The notes beneath the pieces were generated by a model, which searched no databases, was not told the DNA's origin, and was given only the letters and a program-made list of their open reading frames with translations. This document shows positions 7,839 through 16,631 of a DNA stretch of 64,000 nucleotides, one piece after another. Position numbers and translations under genes: made by a program. Source of the stretch: an uncultured Eubacteriales bacterium (lineage in GTDB: Bacteria > Bacillota > Clostridia > Christensenellales > UBA1242); assembly GCA_902496015.1 (NCBI GenBank), contig CABUZJ010000001.1, positions 62,001-126,000 on the forward strand, read 5' to 3'. Position 1 is the first letter of the stretch, and the number at the start of each line of letters is the position of its first letter.

Positions 7839-8969
7839 ATGAAAACATTTGCATTAGTTTTAATAATTTTAGGTATAGTTGCTGTAATTTGTTTTGCTGT
7901 TGCATTTTTCTTGGAACTTGCTAAAACCAATGAAAAAGAAAATAGTGATGTTGAAACTAAAAATGAAGATAATACAACTAATGAACAAGTAGCAGAGACA
8001 ACTACTGAGCCAGAGAAAGAAGAAGATTTTGATTTAGATGCAATGCTTGCAAAACTTGAAGCATCTGCTGCTGCCAACGCTAACGAAGAAAATGCGGAAA
8101 CAGAACAAGAAGAACAATCTGTGAAAACAGAACAAGAAGAAACAAATGAAGAAGTTTCTGCTAACGGCGAAGAAGAAACAAAAGAAGTTGTAGAAGAAGC
8201 CAAAGCAGAAGAAATTAACGAAAACCAAGAAGAAAATGGTGACGAAGTTAATGATGTTGTAGAAGAGAACAACGAAGTTGTTGAAGCAGAAGAAAATAGG
8301 GAAGAAAACACTGAAAGTTCAAGCGAAGAAACTACTGAACAAGAAATTGAACAACCACAAGAAGAAAATACAGAAACTGAAAATGAAAATAGCCAAGTTA
8401 TTGTGGACAGTGAACCAGTGGAAACTGACATGGAAGTGAGTGATGCAGATGATAACACAAAGGGTAAAGTTATTGTTGTAAGAGAGCACACTCATGAAGT
8501 AATTAATAATGGAAATAGCGTTGAAGAAGTTGCACAACCTACACAAGAAGTTGTTGACCTTTCTACAAGACTTGCTAGCGTTCGTGAAGCACAAGGTAAA
8601 GTTGATGCAGATTTAGTGAAAGTAAATAGAGATATTAATAAATATGAAAGAACAGAGCGCAGAATGGCAAGAAATCAAAAATTGCTAGATAAAAAAGCAG
8701 AAGACTTAACAAAATTAAATCTTGTTTTATATTCAGTAACCGATATTAAAAACATTGATGCAGATAAAAAGCAAAAGCAAGAAGAATTAGTTACTCATAT
8801 TAATGAACTTAAATCTAGCATTAAAGATGCAGAATCATATCTTGATACTAACAAGGAAAAATATGAAAATGCACAAAAGATGAAAGCGTTTTTTGAGGGT
8901 GAAAAAGCAAGACTTAACGACGATGAAAAAGAAATTTTAACCCTTATGGGACAAAATACAGATAATTAA
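7839..8969 (+). CDS. Membrane-anchored glutamate-rich coiled-coil protein, unknown
   Basis: The 376-residue protein begins with one hydrophobic helix (about residues 3-26). Residues 30-210 are extremely rich in Glu with Thr, Val and Asn and look disordered. Residues about 235-370 have the heptad-like, K/E/L-rich pattern of a coiled coil. AAGGAG precedes ATG. It is a single-gene unit with its own promoter, structured leader and terminator. The anchor-acidic linker-coiled-coil layout resembles bacterial cell-envelope scaffold proteins, but no family is recognised. Confidence 0.75.
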   Translation: MKTFALVLIILGIVAVICFAVAFFLELAKTNEKENSDVETKNEDNTTNEQVAETTTEPEKEEDFDLDAMLAKLEASAAANANEENAETEQEEQSVKTEQEETNEEVSANGEEETKEVVEEAKAEEINENQEENGDEVNDVVEENNEVVEAEENREENTESSSEETTEQEIEQPQEENTETENENSQVIVDSEPVETDMEVSDADDNTKGKVIVVREHTHEVINNGNSVEEVAQPTQEVVDLSTRLASVREAQGKVDADLVKVNRDINKYERTERRMARNQKLLDKKAEDLTKLNLVLYSVTDIKNIDADKKQKQEELVTHINELKSSIKDAESYLDTNKEKYENAQKMKAFFEGEKARLNDDEKEILTLMGQNTDN

Positions 8970-8985
8970 TAATCAAATTAAATAA

Positions 8986-9020
8986 AAATTCTATAAGGTT
9001 CAACTTATAGAATTTTTTTT
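8986..9020 (+). terminator. Terminator
   Basis: AATTCTATAAG pairs with CTTATAGAATT, followed by a run of T. Confidence 0.85.
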
Positions 9021-9088
9021 GTTTATTTTTATGATAACTGGTAATTTTTGAAACTTATTTTTAAAAATATAGAATTATTTAAATGTGT

Positions 9089-9117
9089 TTGACAATGATT
9101 TATATATATTATACAAT
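9089..9117 (+). promoter_or_regulatory. Promoter of pgk operon
   Basis: Perfect TTGACA (9089-9094), 17 nt, TACAAT (9112-9117). A strong promoter suits glycolytic genes. Confidence 0.8.
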
Positions 9118-9148
9118 CAATATATAATTATTATAATAAGGGGGTTTT

Positions 9149-10333
9149 ATGAATAAAAAGACCTTTAAAGATATTGATGTAACTGGAAAAAGAGTTTTAG
9201 TGAGAGTGGATTTTAATGTGCCTATGGATGAAGGCGGGAATATTATTGATGACACAAGAATTAAAGCAGCCCTTCCAACAATTAATTATTTAATAAGCAA
9301 TAATGCAAAGGTTATTTTATGTTCCCATTTGGGCAGACCTGAGGGTATGTTTAATCCTAAATTTTCGCTTGCACCTATTGCTAAAAGGTTAAGTGAACTA
9401 TTAGGAAAACCAGTTTATATGGCTAGTGATGTTATTGGTGATAGTGCTAAAACTCTTTCTGCAAATTTGAAAGATGGGGAAGTTATGATGCTAGAAAATG
9501 TTAGATTTCATAAAGAAGAAGAGGAAAATGACCCAAGATTTGCAGCTGAACTTGCTTCTTTGGCAGATATTTTTGTTAACGACGCTTTTGGAACTGCGCA
9601 CAGAGCACATGCATCAACTGCAGGTGTAGCATGCGATTTGCCAGCTGTTGCAGGGTTTTTAATGAGCAATGAAATTGTGGCTATGAGTAAAGTTTTAGAC
9701 AATCCTAAACCGCCATTTGTTGTAATTTTAGGTGGGGCTAAGGTAAGCGATAAAATTGGAGTTATAACTAAATTATTATTAAAAGCAACATGCATATTAA
9801 TTGGCGGTGCAATGGCAAACACTTTTATTGCTGCAAAGGGTGGCAAACTTGGTTTTTCAAGATATGAAAAAGATAAAATAGAGATTGCCAAGAAAATTTT
9901 AGATGAAGCAGATAAAAAGAATGTAAAGATTTTACTTCCTATTGATGTTGTTGTGGCAAATAAATTTGCACCTGATGCAAGTAAAAAAGTGGCAAATGCT
10001 TTTGCTATTCCAGAAGGGTATCAGGTATTAGATATTGGCCCTAAAACATTAAAAATTTTTAAACAGGAAATAATGAAAGCTAACACCATTGTTTGGAATG
10101 GTCCAATGGGAGTTTATGAATTTGATAGATTTAAAAAAGGAACAATGAAAATTGCAAAATATGTTGCTAAGAGTGGGGCTGTTAGTATTGTTGGTGGCGG
10201 AGACAGCGTTGCTGCGATTTATGAATCGGGTTATGCTAACAAAATAAGTCATATTTCAACTGGCGGAGGAGCAACATTGAAATTTTTAGAAGGTGCACCA
10301 CTTCCTGGCGTTCAAATGTTGTTAGATAAATAA
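9149..10333 (+). CDS. pgk: Phosphoglycerate kinase
   Basis: The 394-residue enzyme turns 1,3-bisphosphoglycerate and ADP into 3-phosphoglycerate and ATP in glycolysis. Seen in sequence: KRVLVRVDFNVPMDE near residue 15-28, the CSHLGRPEG motif near 63-71, FVNDAFGTAHRAHAST near 143-158, and the C-terminal GGGDSVAA nucleotide loop near 350. Length is that of normal bacterial Pgk. AAGGGGG precedes ATG. It is first in a pgk-tpiA-gpmI run; gap and enolase are not in the window. Confidence 0.98.
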   Translation: MNKKTFKDIDVTGKRVLVRVDFNVPMDEGGNIIDDTRIKAALPTINYLISNNAKVILCSHLGRPEGMFNPKFSLAPIAKRLSELLGKPVYMASDVIGDSAKTLSANLKDGEVMMLENVRFHKEEEENDPRFAAELASLADIFVNDAFGTAHRAHASTAGVACDLPAVAGFLMSNEIVAMSKVLDNPKPPFVVILGGAKVSDKIGVITKLLLKATCILIGGAMANTFIAAKGGKLGFSRYEKDKIEIAKKILDEADKKNVKILLPIDVVVANKFAPDASKKVANAFAIPEGYQVLDIGPKTLKIFKQEIMKANTIVWNGPMGVYEFDRFKKGTMKIAKYVAKSGAVSIVGGGDSVAAIYESGYANKISHISTGGGATLKFLEGAPLPGVQMLLDK

Positions 10334-10338
10334 TTAAG

Positions 10339-10360
10339 AAGTGGCATTAAGCCACTTTTT
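10339..10360 (+). terminator. Hairpin with T run between pgk and tpiA
   Basis: AAGTGGC pairs with GCCACTT, followed by TTTTT. The stem is short, so it is more likely a leaky attenuator that sets pgk above tpiA-gpmI than a full stop. No separate promoter for tpiA is evident in the 45-nt gap. Confidence 0.6.
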
Positions 10361-10378
10361 AAATTAAGGAGTAATTAA

Positions 10379-11095
10379 ATGAGTAAATTAGTTGTGGGAA
10401 ATTGGAAAATGAATAAAACAGTGCAAGAAGCAAATACTTTTTGTAAAGAGTTTTTAAAACTTGTGCCAAAAAAAGCAAATAATTTTTGTTTATGTGTTCC
10501 TTTCACTTGTTTAAACGAAGTGACAAAGCAAATAGCAAAAAAAGGATTTGTGGGTGTTCAAAATATTTATCCTGAAAATTGTGGTGCATTTACTGGGGAA
10601 ATTAATGCCGATATGGTTATTGCAAGTGGTGCTAGATATTGTATTGTTGGGCATAGTGAAAGACGCAAAATTTTAAATGAAAGCAATGAATTTGTGAACA
10701 AAAAAGTGAAATATGCAACAAATAGTGGGCTAAAAGTTATTTTATGTGTGGGTGAAACTATTGAAGAAAAGAGTAAAGTTGTGTCTGTTTTAAAAAATCA
10801 ACTTAAAAATTTGAATGGCACAAATTTTGAAAATTTAATAATTGCTTATGAGCCTATTTGGGCAATAGGAACTGGGAAAGTGGCAACAAATAAAGATATT
10901 TATAAAGCCCATAAAATTATAATTGACTATTTAAAAGAAGAGTATGGAGTAGTTGTCCCTTGCCTTTATGGTGGAAGTGTGAATCCAGAAAATGCAGAAG
11001 AAATTTTTGGCATTGAAAATGTTGCAGGTGTGCTTGTTGGAGGTGCTAGTTTAGACGCATTAAAATTTGCAAAATTGGTAAAATTTGGGTTATAA
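10379..11095 (+). CDS. tpiA: Triosephosphate isomerase
   Basis: The 238-residue TIM barrel interconverts dihydroxyacetone phosphate and glyceraldehyde 3-phosphate. Catalytic residues are visible: Lys10 in GNWKMN, His92 in GHSERR and Glu158 in AYEPIWAIGTG. The phosphate loop YGGSVNPEN is near the C-terminus. It is about 10 residues shorter than most bacterial TIMs, with short loops but no lost motif. TAAGGAG precedes ATG. Second gene of the glycolytic run. Confidence 0.98.
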   Translation: MSKLVVGNWKMNKTVQEANTFCKEFLKLVPKKANNFCLCVPFTCLNEVTKQIAKKGFVGVQNIYPENCGAFTGEINADMVIASGARYCIVGHSERRKILNESNEFVNKKVKYATNSGLKVILCVGETIEEKSKVVSVLKNQLKNLNGTNFENLIIAYEPIWAIGTGKVATNKDIYKAHKIIIDYLKEEYGVVVPCLYGGSVNPENAEEIFGIENVAGVLVGGASLDALKFAKLVKFGL

Positions 11096-11135
11096 TTTAA
11101 TTAATTTTAACTATTATTAGTTAATTAGGAGATAT

Positions 11136-12671
11136 ATGAAAGCAAATAAATTAACAACTTTAATAATTATGGATGGGGTAGGCATTCCTAAAGATTTATC
11201 AGTTAGTGCAGTTTTGCCAACTAACACACTTAATTTGCAAAGATTTGCAAATAATTATCCGCATGGGAAACTCGAAGCAAGTGGTTTAGCGGTTGGCCTT
11301 CCAGAATGGCAAACTGGCACAAGTGATGTGGGGCATTTAACCATTGGAACGGGAAGAGTAAACTACCAACCGTTAGCACGAATTAATAAAGCAATTGAAA
11401 GTGGTGAATTTTATAAAAATAAGGCAATTTTAGATGCAATTAATCATGCAATAAAAAATGAAGTACCGTTGCATTTAATTGGCATTGCTAGTGATGGTGG
11501 AGTTCATAGCCATATTAATCATTTATTAGCATTAATTAAACTTGCAAGTGAGAAAAAAGTTAAACAACTTTTTATTCATTTTATTAGTGATGGAAGGGAT
11601 ACGCCACAAAAATCTGCATTAACTTATTTAAAACAGGTAGAAAATGCAATAAAAATTTATAAAACAGGTGAAATTGTAGATGTTGTGGGTAGGTTTTATG
11701 CATTAGATAGAGATAACAATTGGGATAGAGTGCAAATTGCTTATGATGCTTATACGAAAGGAAAAGGTAAACCTGTGAATGATATTGAAGCGGGCATAAA
11801 AGAGGCATATGATAGTGGAGAAACAGATGAATTTTTAACACCTATTATAAAATTGAAAGGTGGTAAACCCGCAGGTATTATTAAAGAAAATGATAGTGTT
11901 ATAATTTTTAATTATAGAGCTGATAGGGAAAGACAACTTGCAAGAGTTCTTTCTTGGGATAATAACTTTGATTTTACAACTAATTTAAACTTAAATCTTA
12001 TTACTATGACAAATTATGACGAAAGTTTAAAAGGTGTAAAAATTGCTTTTCCGTCTATTGAAATTAAAAACATTTTAAGTGAAATTTTAAGCGAAAAAGG
12101 GTACAAGCAATTAAAAATTGCAGAAACTGAAAAATTTGCATATATAACTTTCGCATTTAATGCTGGTAGAAATGAAGCATTTTTTAATGAAGATAGAATT
12201 TTAATTTCAAGTGAAAAACTTAAAACTTATGATGTTAAGCCTGAAATGTGTGCTAGAGAAATTGCAAATGCAGTTGTTGAGGAAATTTCTAAGAATAAGT
12301 ATGATGTTATTATTATTAATTTTGCAAATGGAGATATGGTAGGTCATTCTGGAAATTTGGAGGCAACTAAAATAGCAGTTGGTGTTGTTGATGAATGTGT
12401 TGGCAAAGTAGTTGATGCTACGCTTCTTGCAAATGGTAGGGCAATTATAACTGCCGACCATGGCAATAGCGACAGTATGGTTTATGAAGACGGCACTCCT
12501 AATAAATCGCACACTATGGCACTTGTACCTGTTATTATTGTTGATAATGATTACAAAGACAAGGCTAAAACCAAGGAATTATCGGGAACTCTGGCAGACA
12601 TAGCACCAACAATGTTGAAATTATTGGGTGAAAAAATACCAAAAGATATGTCTGGTAAATCATTGATATAA
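11136..12671 (+). CDS. gpmI: 2,3-bisphosphoglycerate-independent phosphoglycerate mutase
   Basis: The 511-residue enzyme interconverts 3- and 2-phosphoglycerate using two Mn ions. It has MDGVG near residue 12-16, the nucleophile segment with Ser63 (GTSDVGH), FISDGRDTPQKSA near 147-160, GRFYALDRDNNWDR near 187-200, and the C-terminal metal site TADHGNSD near 443-450. Most family members read GNSEVGH at the serine; here it is GTSDVGH, with the serine kept. TAGGAG precedes ATG. It ends the pgk-tpiA-gpmI run. Confidence 0.97.
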   Translation: MKANKLTTLIIMDGVGIPKDLSVSAVLPTNTLNLQRFANNYPHGKLEASGLAVGLPEWQTGTSDVGHLTIGTGRVNYQPLARINKAIESGEFYKNKAILDAINHAIKNEVPLHLIGIASDGGVHSHINHLLALIKLASEKKVKQLFIHFISDGRDTPQKSALTYLKQVENAIKIYKTGEIVDVVGRFYALDRDNNWDRVQIAYDAYTKGKGKPVNDIEAGIKEAYDSGETDEFLTPIIKLKGGKPAGIIKENDSVIIFNYRADRERQLARVLSWDNNFDFTTNLNLNLITMTNYDESLKGVKIAFPSIEIKNILSEILSEKGYKQLKIAETEKFAYITFAFNAGRNEAFFNEDRILISSEKLKTYDVKPEMCAREIANAVVEEISKNKYDVIIINFANGDMVGHSGNLEATKIAVGVVDECVGKVVDATLLANGRAIITADHGNSDSMVYEDGTPNKSHTMALVPVIIVDNDYKDKAKTKELSGTLADIAPTMLKLLGEKIPKDMSGKSLI

Positions 12672-12731
12672 ACATGTTTTTTTGCTTTATTATTAGTGAT
12701 AAATTAATGAAAAGTAAATTTAATTAAACTA

Positions 12732-12760
12732 TTGAAAAGTATTTATTTTTGATATATAAT
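12732..12760 (+). promoter_or_regulatory. Promoter of 74-residue membrane protein gene
   Basis: TTGAAA (12732-12737), 17 nt, TATAAT (12755-12760). Confidence 0.65.
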
Positions 12761-12803
12761 AATATTATTAAATTTAAATACACCACTTTTATAAGGAATT
12801 ATT

Positions 12804-13028
12804 ATGTTAAATTTTATAGAGTTATCTAATTTACTTGCGCAGACAATTAAAGAAAAAAAACTTACTGTTTTATATATTGGTCTTTTTGCAGTTTTTATTG
12901 TTTTATTAGTAGTTGATATGTATGGAAAAAAATCTTATACTGGTGGTAAGATTATAAATAAAATTGTGGTATATTTTTTGTTTATTGCCTTAATTGCATT
13001 TTTGGTGGCCTATTTAACTCTTAATTAA
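12804..13028 (+). CDS. Small two-helix membrane protein, unknown
   Basis: The 74-residue protein has a polar start, then two hydrophobic helices (about residues 21-40 and 53-72) linked by a short Lys/Gly-rich loop. AAGGAA precedes ATG by 7 nt. It has its own promoter and sits 65 nt before secG. No family is recognised; the SecG-like topology is probably coincidental because it lacks the SecG loop. Confidence 0.65.
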   Translation: MLNFIELSNLLAQTIKEKKLTVLYIGLFAVFIVLLVVDMYGKKSYTGGKIINKIVVYFLFIALIAFLVAYLTLN

Positions 13029-13041
13029 TATTAAAAATTAC

Positions 13042-13071
13042 TTGTAATTAGTTTTTATTTTATGTTATACT
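13042..13071 (+). promoter_or_regulatory. Promoter of secG
   Basis: TTGTAA (13042-13047), 18 nt, TATACT (13066-13071). Confidence 0.55.
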
Positions 13072-13093
13072 CTTTGTGCTTAGGAGATTTATT

Positions 13094-13417
13094 ATGAATT
13101 TTTTGAACATGTTAATACTTGCTAATGATAACCAACAGGTTAGTCCTTTTAGAGAAAATGTTATTCCAATCTTAAAAATTGTTATTGCTTGTTTAATTGT
13201 TGTTTGCTCTATTTTTATGATTATTGCAGTGGTTTGCCAAAAGGGCAACTCTAATGGAATAAGTGGTGTTACTGGAAATGCAGACACTTTTTATAATCGA
13301 AATAAAGGAGCATCTTTGCAAGGAAAAATTAAAAAGTGGACAATAATTGATGCAGTTTTGCTTTTAGTGCTTTGTGTGACATTTTTAATTTTAAATTTAA
13401 TTTATGGCGGTTATTAA
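13094..13417 (+). CDS. secG: Preprotein translocase subunit SecG
   Basis: The 107-residue protein has two membrane helices (about residues 20-46 and 82-102) and between them the SecG loop with VCQKGNSNGISGVTGNADTFY, matching the family's QKGKG-GLSG segment. SecG is the third part of the SecYEG channel. ATG 13094 is preferred over an in-frame GTG at 13076 because AGGAG lies 7 nt before it. In many Clostridia secG lies just before rnr-smpB-ssrA; here that block is 7 kb to the left. A short terminator follows. Confidence 0.9.
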   Translation: MNFLNMLILANDNQQVSPFRENVIPILKIVIACLIVVCSIFMIIAVVCQKGNSNGISGVTGNADTFYNRNKGASLQGKIKKWTIIDAVLLLVLCVTFLILNLIYGGY

Positions 13418-13426
13418 AAAATAAAG

Positions 13427-13446
13427 ATGGGCTATTGCCCTTTTTA
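13427..13446 (+). terminator. Terminator after secG
   Basis: GGGC-TATT-GCCC followed by TTTTT; short but GC-rich for this genome. Confidence 0.65.
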
Positions 13447-13536
13447 TTTTTTTCTTTTTTTATATTTTTTCTTATTTATGTATTAATTTTATTTAATTAC
13501 ACATTCTAAAATTAGAAATAAGTTTAGGAGGGAATT

Positions 13537-13785
13537 ATGATAATAACTAACATTATTGCATTATCTATTGCCATTGCTGGTTGCCTTAATTGGTTTTTAG
13601 TGGGCGTGTTTAGCTGGAATTTAATTACTTGGATTTTTGGCGTTGGACTTTTTACCAGAATTATTTATGCAATAGTGGGTATTGCTGGTATTTGGCTTTT
13701 AATTCAACTTATAATTAAAAGAACAAGACTTTTTGGAGCAAACCCAGAAAAGAAAATTAAAAAAGAAAAAATGCAAAATAACTAA
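13537..13785 (+). CDS. DUF378 small membrane protein
   Basis: The 82-residue protein matches DUF378: an N-terminal helix with AGCLNWFLVGVF, followed by an RIIYAIVGIAGIW helix, then a basic tail. The NWxLVG and YxxVGxAG segments are the family signature. Function is unknown across the family. A TAGGAGGG site precedes ATG. It is a single gene between two terminators. Confidence 0.85.
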   Translation: MIITNIIALSIAIAGCLNWFLVGVFSWNLITWIFGVGLFTRIIYAIVGIAGIWLLIQLIIKRTRLFGANPEKKIKKEKMQNN

Positions 13786-13793
13786 TCAAACAA

Positions 13794-13826
13794 AACAACC
13801 TAAATTTGCTTTGGGTTGTTTTTTTA
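13794..13826 (+). terminator. Terminator after DUF378 gene
   Basis: AACAACC pairs with GGTTGTT across a 13-nt loop, followed by a T run. Confidence 0.75.
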
Positions 13827-13856
13827 TTGCTAAATTGTTCACAATTATGATATATT
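13827..13856 (+). promoter_or_regulatory. Promoter of pepF cluster
   Basis: TTGCTA (13827-13832), 18 nt, TATATT (13851-13856), 24 nt before ATG. Confidence 0.55.
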
Positions 13857-13879
13857 AATTTAAATTATTAGGAGTTATT

Positions 13880-15661
13880 ATGAAAAGAGAAAAAATTGAT
13901 GATAAATTTAAGTGGAATGACAATGACCTTTATTTAAATTTTGAAGCCTTTGATGCCGATTGTGAAAGGATTAAACTGTTGCTTAGGAAATTAAAAGGGT
14001 TTAAAAATAAACTTAATAATGATATTGATATATTAAAATTTTTTAACTTAAAAAATGATTTAGACAGAAAACTTGAACGAATAATTATTTATGCTTATAT
14101 TAGGAAAAGTGTTGAAGGGGCAGATGCAAAGAATATTGAATTAAATCAAATTGCCCAAGATATTTCAATTAAGGTTAGTGAAAGTCTTTCTTTTGCAGAG
14201 GAAGAAATTGCAAAGCTTGAAGATAGTAAATTAATCGAATTATCAAATAACATTGAATTTTCTCAATTTAAACGAGATTTAGAGTTTATGATTAAAAATA
14301 AACCACATGTGCAAACTGAAGAAGTAGAGAAAATTGTTTCAAGAGCAGGTGCATTTGCAGATTTTGAAGACACTTTTAGTGCGTTAAGTAATATTGAGAT
14401 GCCAATTGCTGATGTTGTTAGTAATGGTAAAAAAATTCCACTTAATAACTCTAATTATTCTAAATTTATGCGGAGTTGTGATAGAGATATTAGAAAACAA
14501 GCTTATAATAATTACTATAAGGCATATAACAGTTTTAACATAACTTATTCTAATTTATATATTGATTCACTGAAATATTCTAACTTTTTGGTTAAAACTT
14601 ATAATTTTAAAAGTAATTTTGAAAGAGTTAATTTTTATGAAGAAGTGCCAGAGAAATTAGTAAACATTATGCTTAAATGTGTGCATAAAGGTTTGCCAAT
14701 ATTAAATAATTATTTTTCTTTAAAGCGTAGCGAACTAAAACTTGATAGTTTGAAATACTACGATTTTTTAGCTCCTTTATCTAACACTCAGGAGCCAAAA
14801 TATCCTTATAATAAAGCAATTAAAGCAATCTTGAATTCACTTAGTGTTATAGGTGATGATTATATTGACTTAGTGCGTCATGCACTATCTAGCAGATGGA
14901 TTGACTTATATCCTACAAAAAATAAGGAAAGTTGCAGTTATTGTGTTTCTTGTTATGATGTTCATCCATATATTCTAACAAATTTTAATAATTCCCTTGA
15001 TGCTACATCAACATTGAGCCATGAATTAGGCCATGCCATGCAAGCTTATCTTGCAAGTAAAGTTCAGCCTTATAATTTGGCAGAATGTCCGTCACTTACA
15101 TGCGAAATTGCAAGTACTGTTAATGAGATTTTAACCAAAAAATATATAATAGATAACGCAACTGATAAAAATGAAAAGCTTTTAGCCATTGATAGTTTGC
15201 TTATTGATTTTTATGCTGCAATTTTTTCTCAAAGTTTGTATACCGAATTTGAAACCTTTGCAAGCGGACAAATTGAAAGGGGAGAAACTTTATCTTTTGA
15301 TAAATTAAATTGCAAATATAAAGAACTTATAGAGAAATATTTTGGCAAAGATGTTAGCAATACACAGTATTGTGAATGTGGGTGGAGTAGATTACCACAC
15401 TTTTATTCACCATTTTATGTTTATAAATATGTTGTGGGTTTTGTTAGTGCATGCACTATTTGTGGAAAACTTTTATCGGGAGATAGAAATTATAAGAGTA
15501 AATATATGGCATTTTTAAAGGCAGGGAATAGCAGAAGTCCACTTGAACTTTTAAAACTCGCAGAAGTAGATTTGTTAGATGAACAGACATATTTTAGTGC
15601 ATTTAAACTTTTTGAACTTTATATTGATGAACTTAAAGAACTTTTGGAGGAAAAAGATTAG
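13880..15661 (+). CDS. pepF: Oligoendopeptidase F (M3 family zinc peptidase)
   Basis: The 593-residue cytoplasmic metallopeptidase has the zinc motif HELGH at 381-385 and the downstream third-ligand region ECPSLTCEIASTVNE around 398-412. The C-terminal YSPFYVYKYVVGF segment is typical of PepF, and the length fits (about 600). It trims short peptides. TAGGAG precedes ATG. Its stop touches the start of gmk, so pepF-gmk-ndk and the next two genes form a compact cluster. Confidence 0.94.
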   Translation: MKREKIDDKFKWNDNDLYLNFEAFDADCERIKLLLRKLKGFKNKLNNDIDILKFFNLKNDLDRKLERIIIYAYIRKSVEGADAKNIELNQIAQDISIKVSESLSFAEEEIAKLEDSKLIELSNNIEFSQFKRDLEFMIKNKPHVQTEEVEKIVSRAGAFADFEDTFSALSNIEMPIADVVSNGKKIPLNNSNYSKFMRSCDRDIRKQAYNNYYKAYNSFNITYSNLYIDSLKYSNFLVKTYNFKSNFERVNFYEEVPEKLVNIMLKCVHKGLPILNNYFSLKRSELKLDSLKYYDFLAPLSNTQEPKYPYNKAIKAILNSLSVIGDDYIDLVRHALSSRWIDLYPTKNKESCSYCVSCYDVHPYILTNFNNSLDATSTLSHELGHAMQAYLASKVQPYNLAECPSLTCEIASTVNEILTKKYIIDNATDKNEKLLAIDSLLIDFYAAIFSQSLYTEFETFASGQIERGETLSFDKLNCKYKELIEKYFGKDVSNTQYCECGWSRLPHFYSPFYVYKYVVGFVSACTICGKLLSGDRNYKSKYMAFLKAGNSRSPLELLKLAEVDLLDEQTYFSAFKLFELYIDELKELLEEKD

Positions 15662-16231
15662 ATGTTTATATTGGTTTCGGGAGCAAGCGGAAGTGGTAAA
15701 AGCACAATAATTAAGGCTGTTTTAAACAAATTTAAGGGACAAATTGCACTTTTGCCATCTTCTACTTCTCGCCCCAAACGAAAAGGAGAAATAGAAGGCG
15801 AAAGTTATTATTATTTAACAGAAAAAGAGTTCGAAGAAGCCATTAAAAAAGGTGAGTTTATTGAATACCAAAAAGTTCATTCAAATGGTAATTATTATGG
15901 GGTTTCTAAAATTAGATATAATGAATACATAAAAAATTTTCCTATGCTTATTAAAGATGTAGATGTTCTTGGAGTTATGGAAATAAAAAAACAAGGATAT
16001 GATGCGGTTAGTATTTATATAGATATTGCTGATAACGATAAGTTAAGGCAAAGGCTTAAAGCTCGGGGAGATACTAATGATGAAATAGAACTAAGAATTG
16101 CAAGAAAGAAATTTGAAGATTCATTTAAGGATAAATATGATTATGTTGTGGAAAATGAAAAATTAAATTTTGCAATAGAAAAAGTTTGTGATATTATAAA
16201 TAGTGAAAAAAAGAAAAGAGGAATTAATTAA
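15662..16231 (+). CDS. gmk: Guanylate kinase
   Basis: The 189-residue enzyme phosphorylates GMP to GDP. The P-loop GASGSGKST spans 7-15. The GMP-binding region SSTSRPKRKGEIEGESYYYLT is near 37-57 and the EFIEYQKVHSNGNYYG segment near 66-81 is typical. GGAGG inside the end of pepF serves as ribosome binding site, and the genes abut with no spacer. The stop TAATG overlaps ndk by one base, so GMP to GDP to GTP steps are encoded together. Confidence 0.96.
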   Translation: MFILVSGASGSGKSTIIKAVLNKFKGQIALLPSSTSRPKRKGEIEGESYYYLTEKEFEEAIKKGEFIEYQKVHSNGNYYGVSKIRYNEYIKNFPMLIKDVDVLGVMEIKKQGYDAVSIYIDIADNDKLRQRLKARGDTNDEIELRIARKKFEDSFKDKYDYVVENEKLNFAIEKVCDIINSEKKKRGIN

Positions 16232-16629
16232 TGGAAAGAACTTATGTTATGATTAAACCTGATGGGGTTAAAAGAAAATTAGTGGGTGAGATAATTAAAA
16301 GAATTGAAAATAAAGGATATAACATTGATAATATTGTGATGAAAACTTTATCTAAACAAATTTGTGCTGAACATTATAGCCATTTAGTAGATAAACCTTT
16401 TTATCCTGAAATAGAAGAATATATTATTAGTGGACCAGTTATTTGCATGATTGTTTCGGGTGAAAGAGCAGTGGAAGGAATGAGGCAAATTTTAGGGGCT
16501 ACTGATAGTTTTATGGCACAAATGGGAACAATTAGAGGAGATTTCGCAACAAGCAAAACTTACAACATTTGCCATGCAAGTGATAGTGTTAGCAATGCAG
16601 AAATTGAGATAAAAAGATTTTTTAATTAA
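16231..16629 (+). CDS. ndk: Nucleoside-diphosphate kinase
   Basis: The 132-residue protein transfers phosphate from NTPs to NDPs by a phospho-histidine. The active site NICHASDS has His115. The N-terminal ERTYVMIKPDGVKR and the RxxxGATDS-type segment near 86-93 are conserved. It overlaps gmk by one base. Length is slightly under the usual 136-150 residues but all motifs are present. Confidence 0.96.
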   Translation: MERTYVMIKPDGVKRKLVGEIIKRIENKGYNIDNIVMKTLSKQICAEHYSHLVDKPFYPEIEEYIISGPVICMIVSGERAVEGMRQILGATDSFMAQMGTIRGDFATSKTYNICHASDSVSNAEIEIKRFFN

Positions 16630-16631
16630 AT

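Noticed and set aside
7760..8491. Minus-strand Ser/Thr-rich frame of 243 codons
   Set aside because: It is the antisense of a Glu-rich coding region; the plus-strand frame has promoter, ribosome binding site and membrane anchor.
13827..13870. AT-rich stretch with TTGTTCACAATTATG considered as a DnaA-box region
   Set aside because: It lacks TTATCCACA boxes and neighbours typical of an origin.
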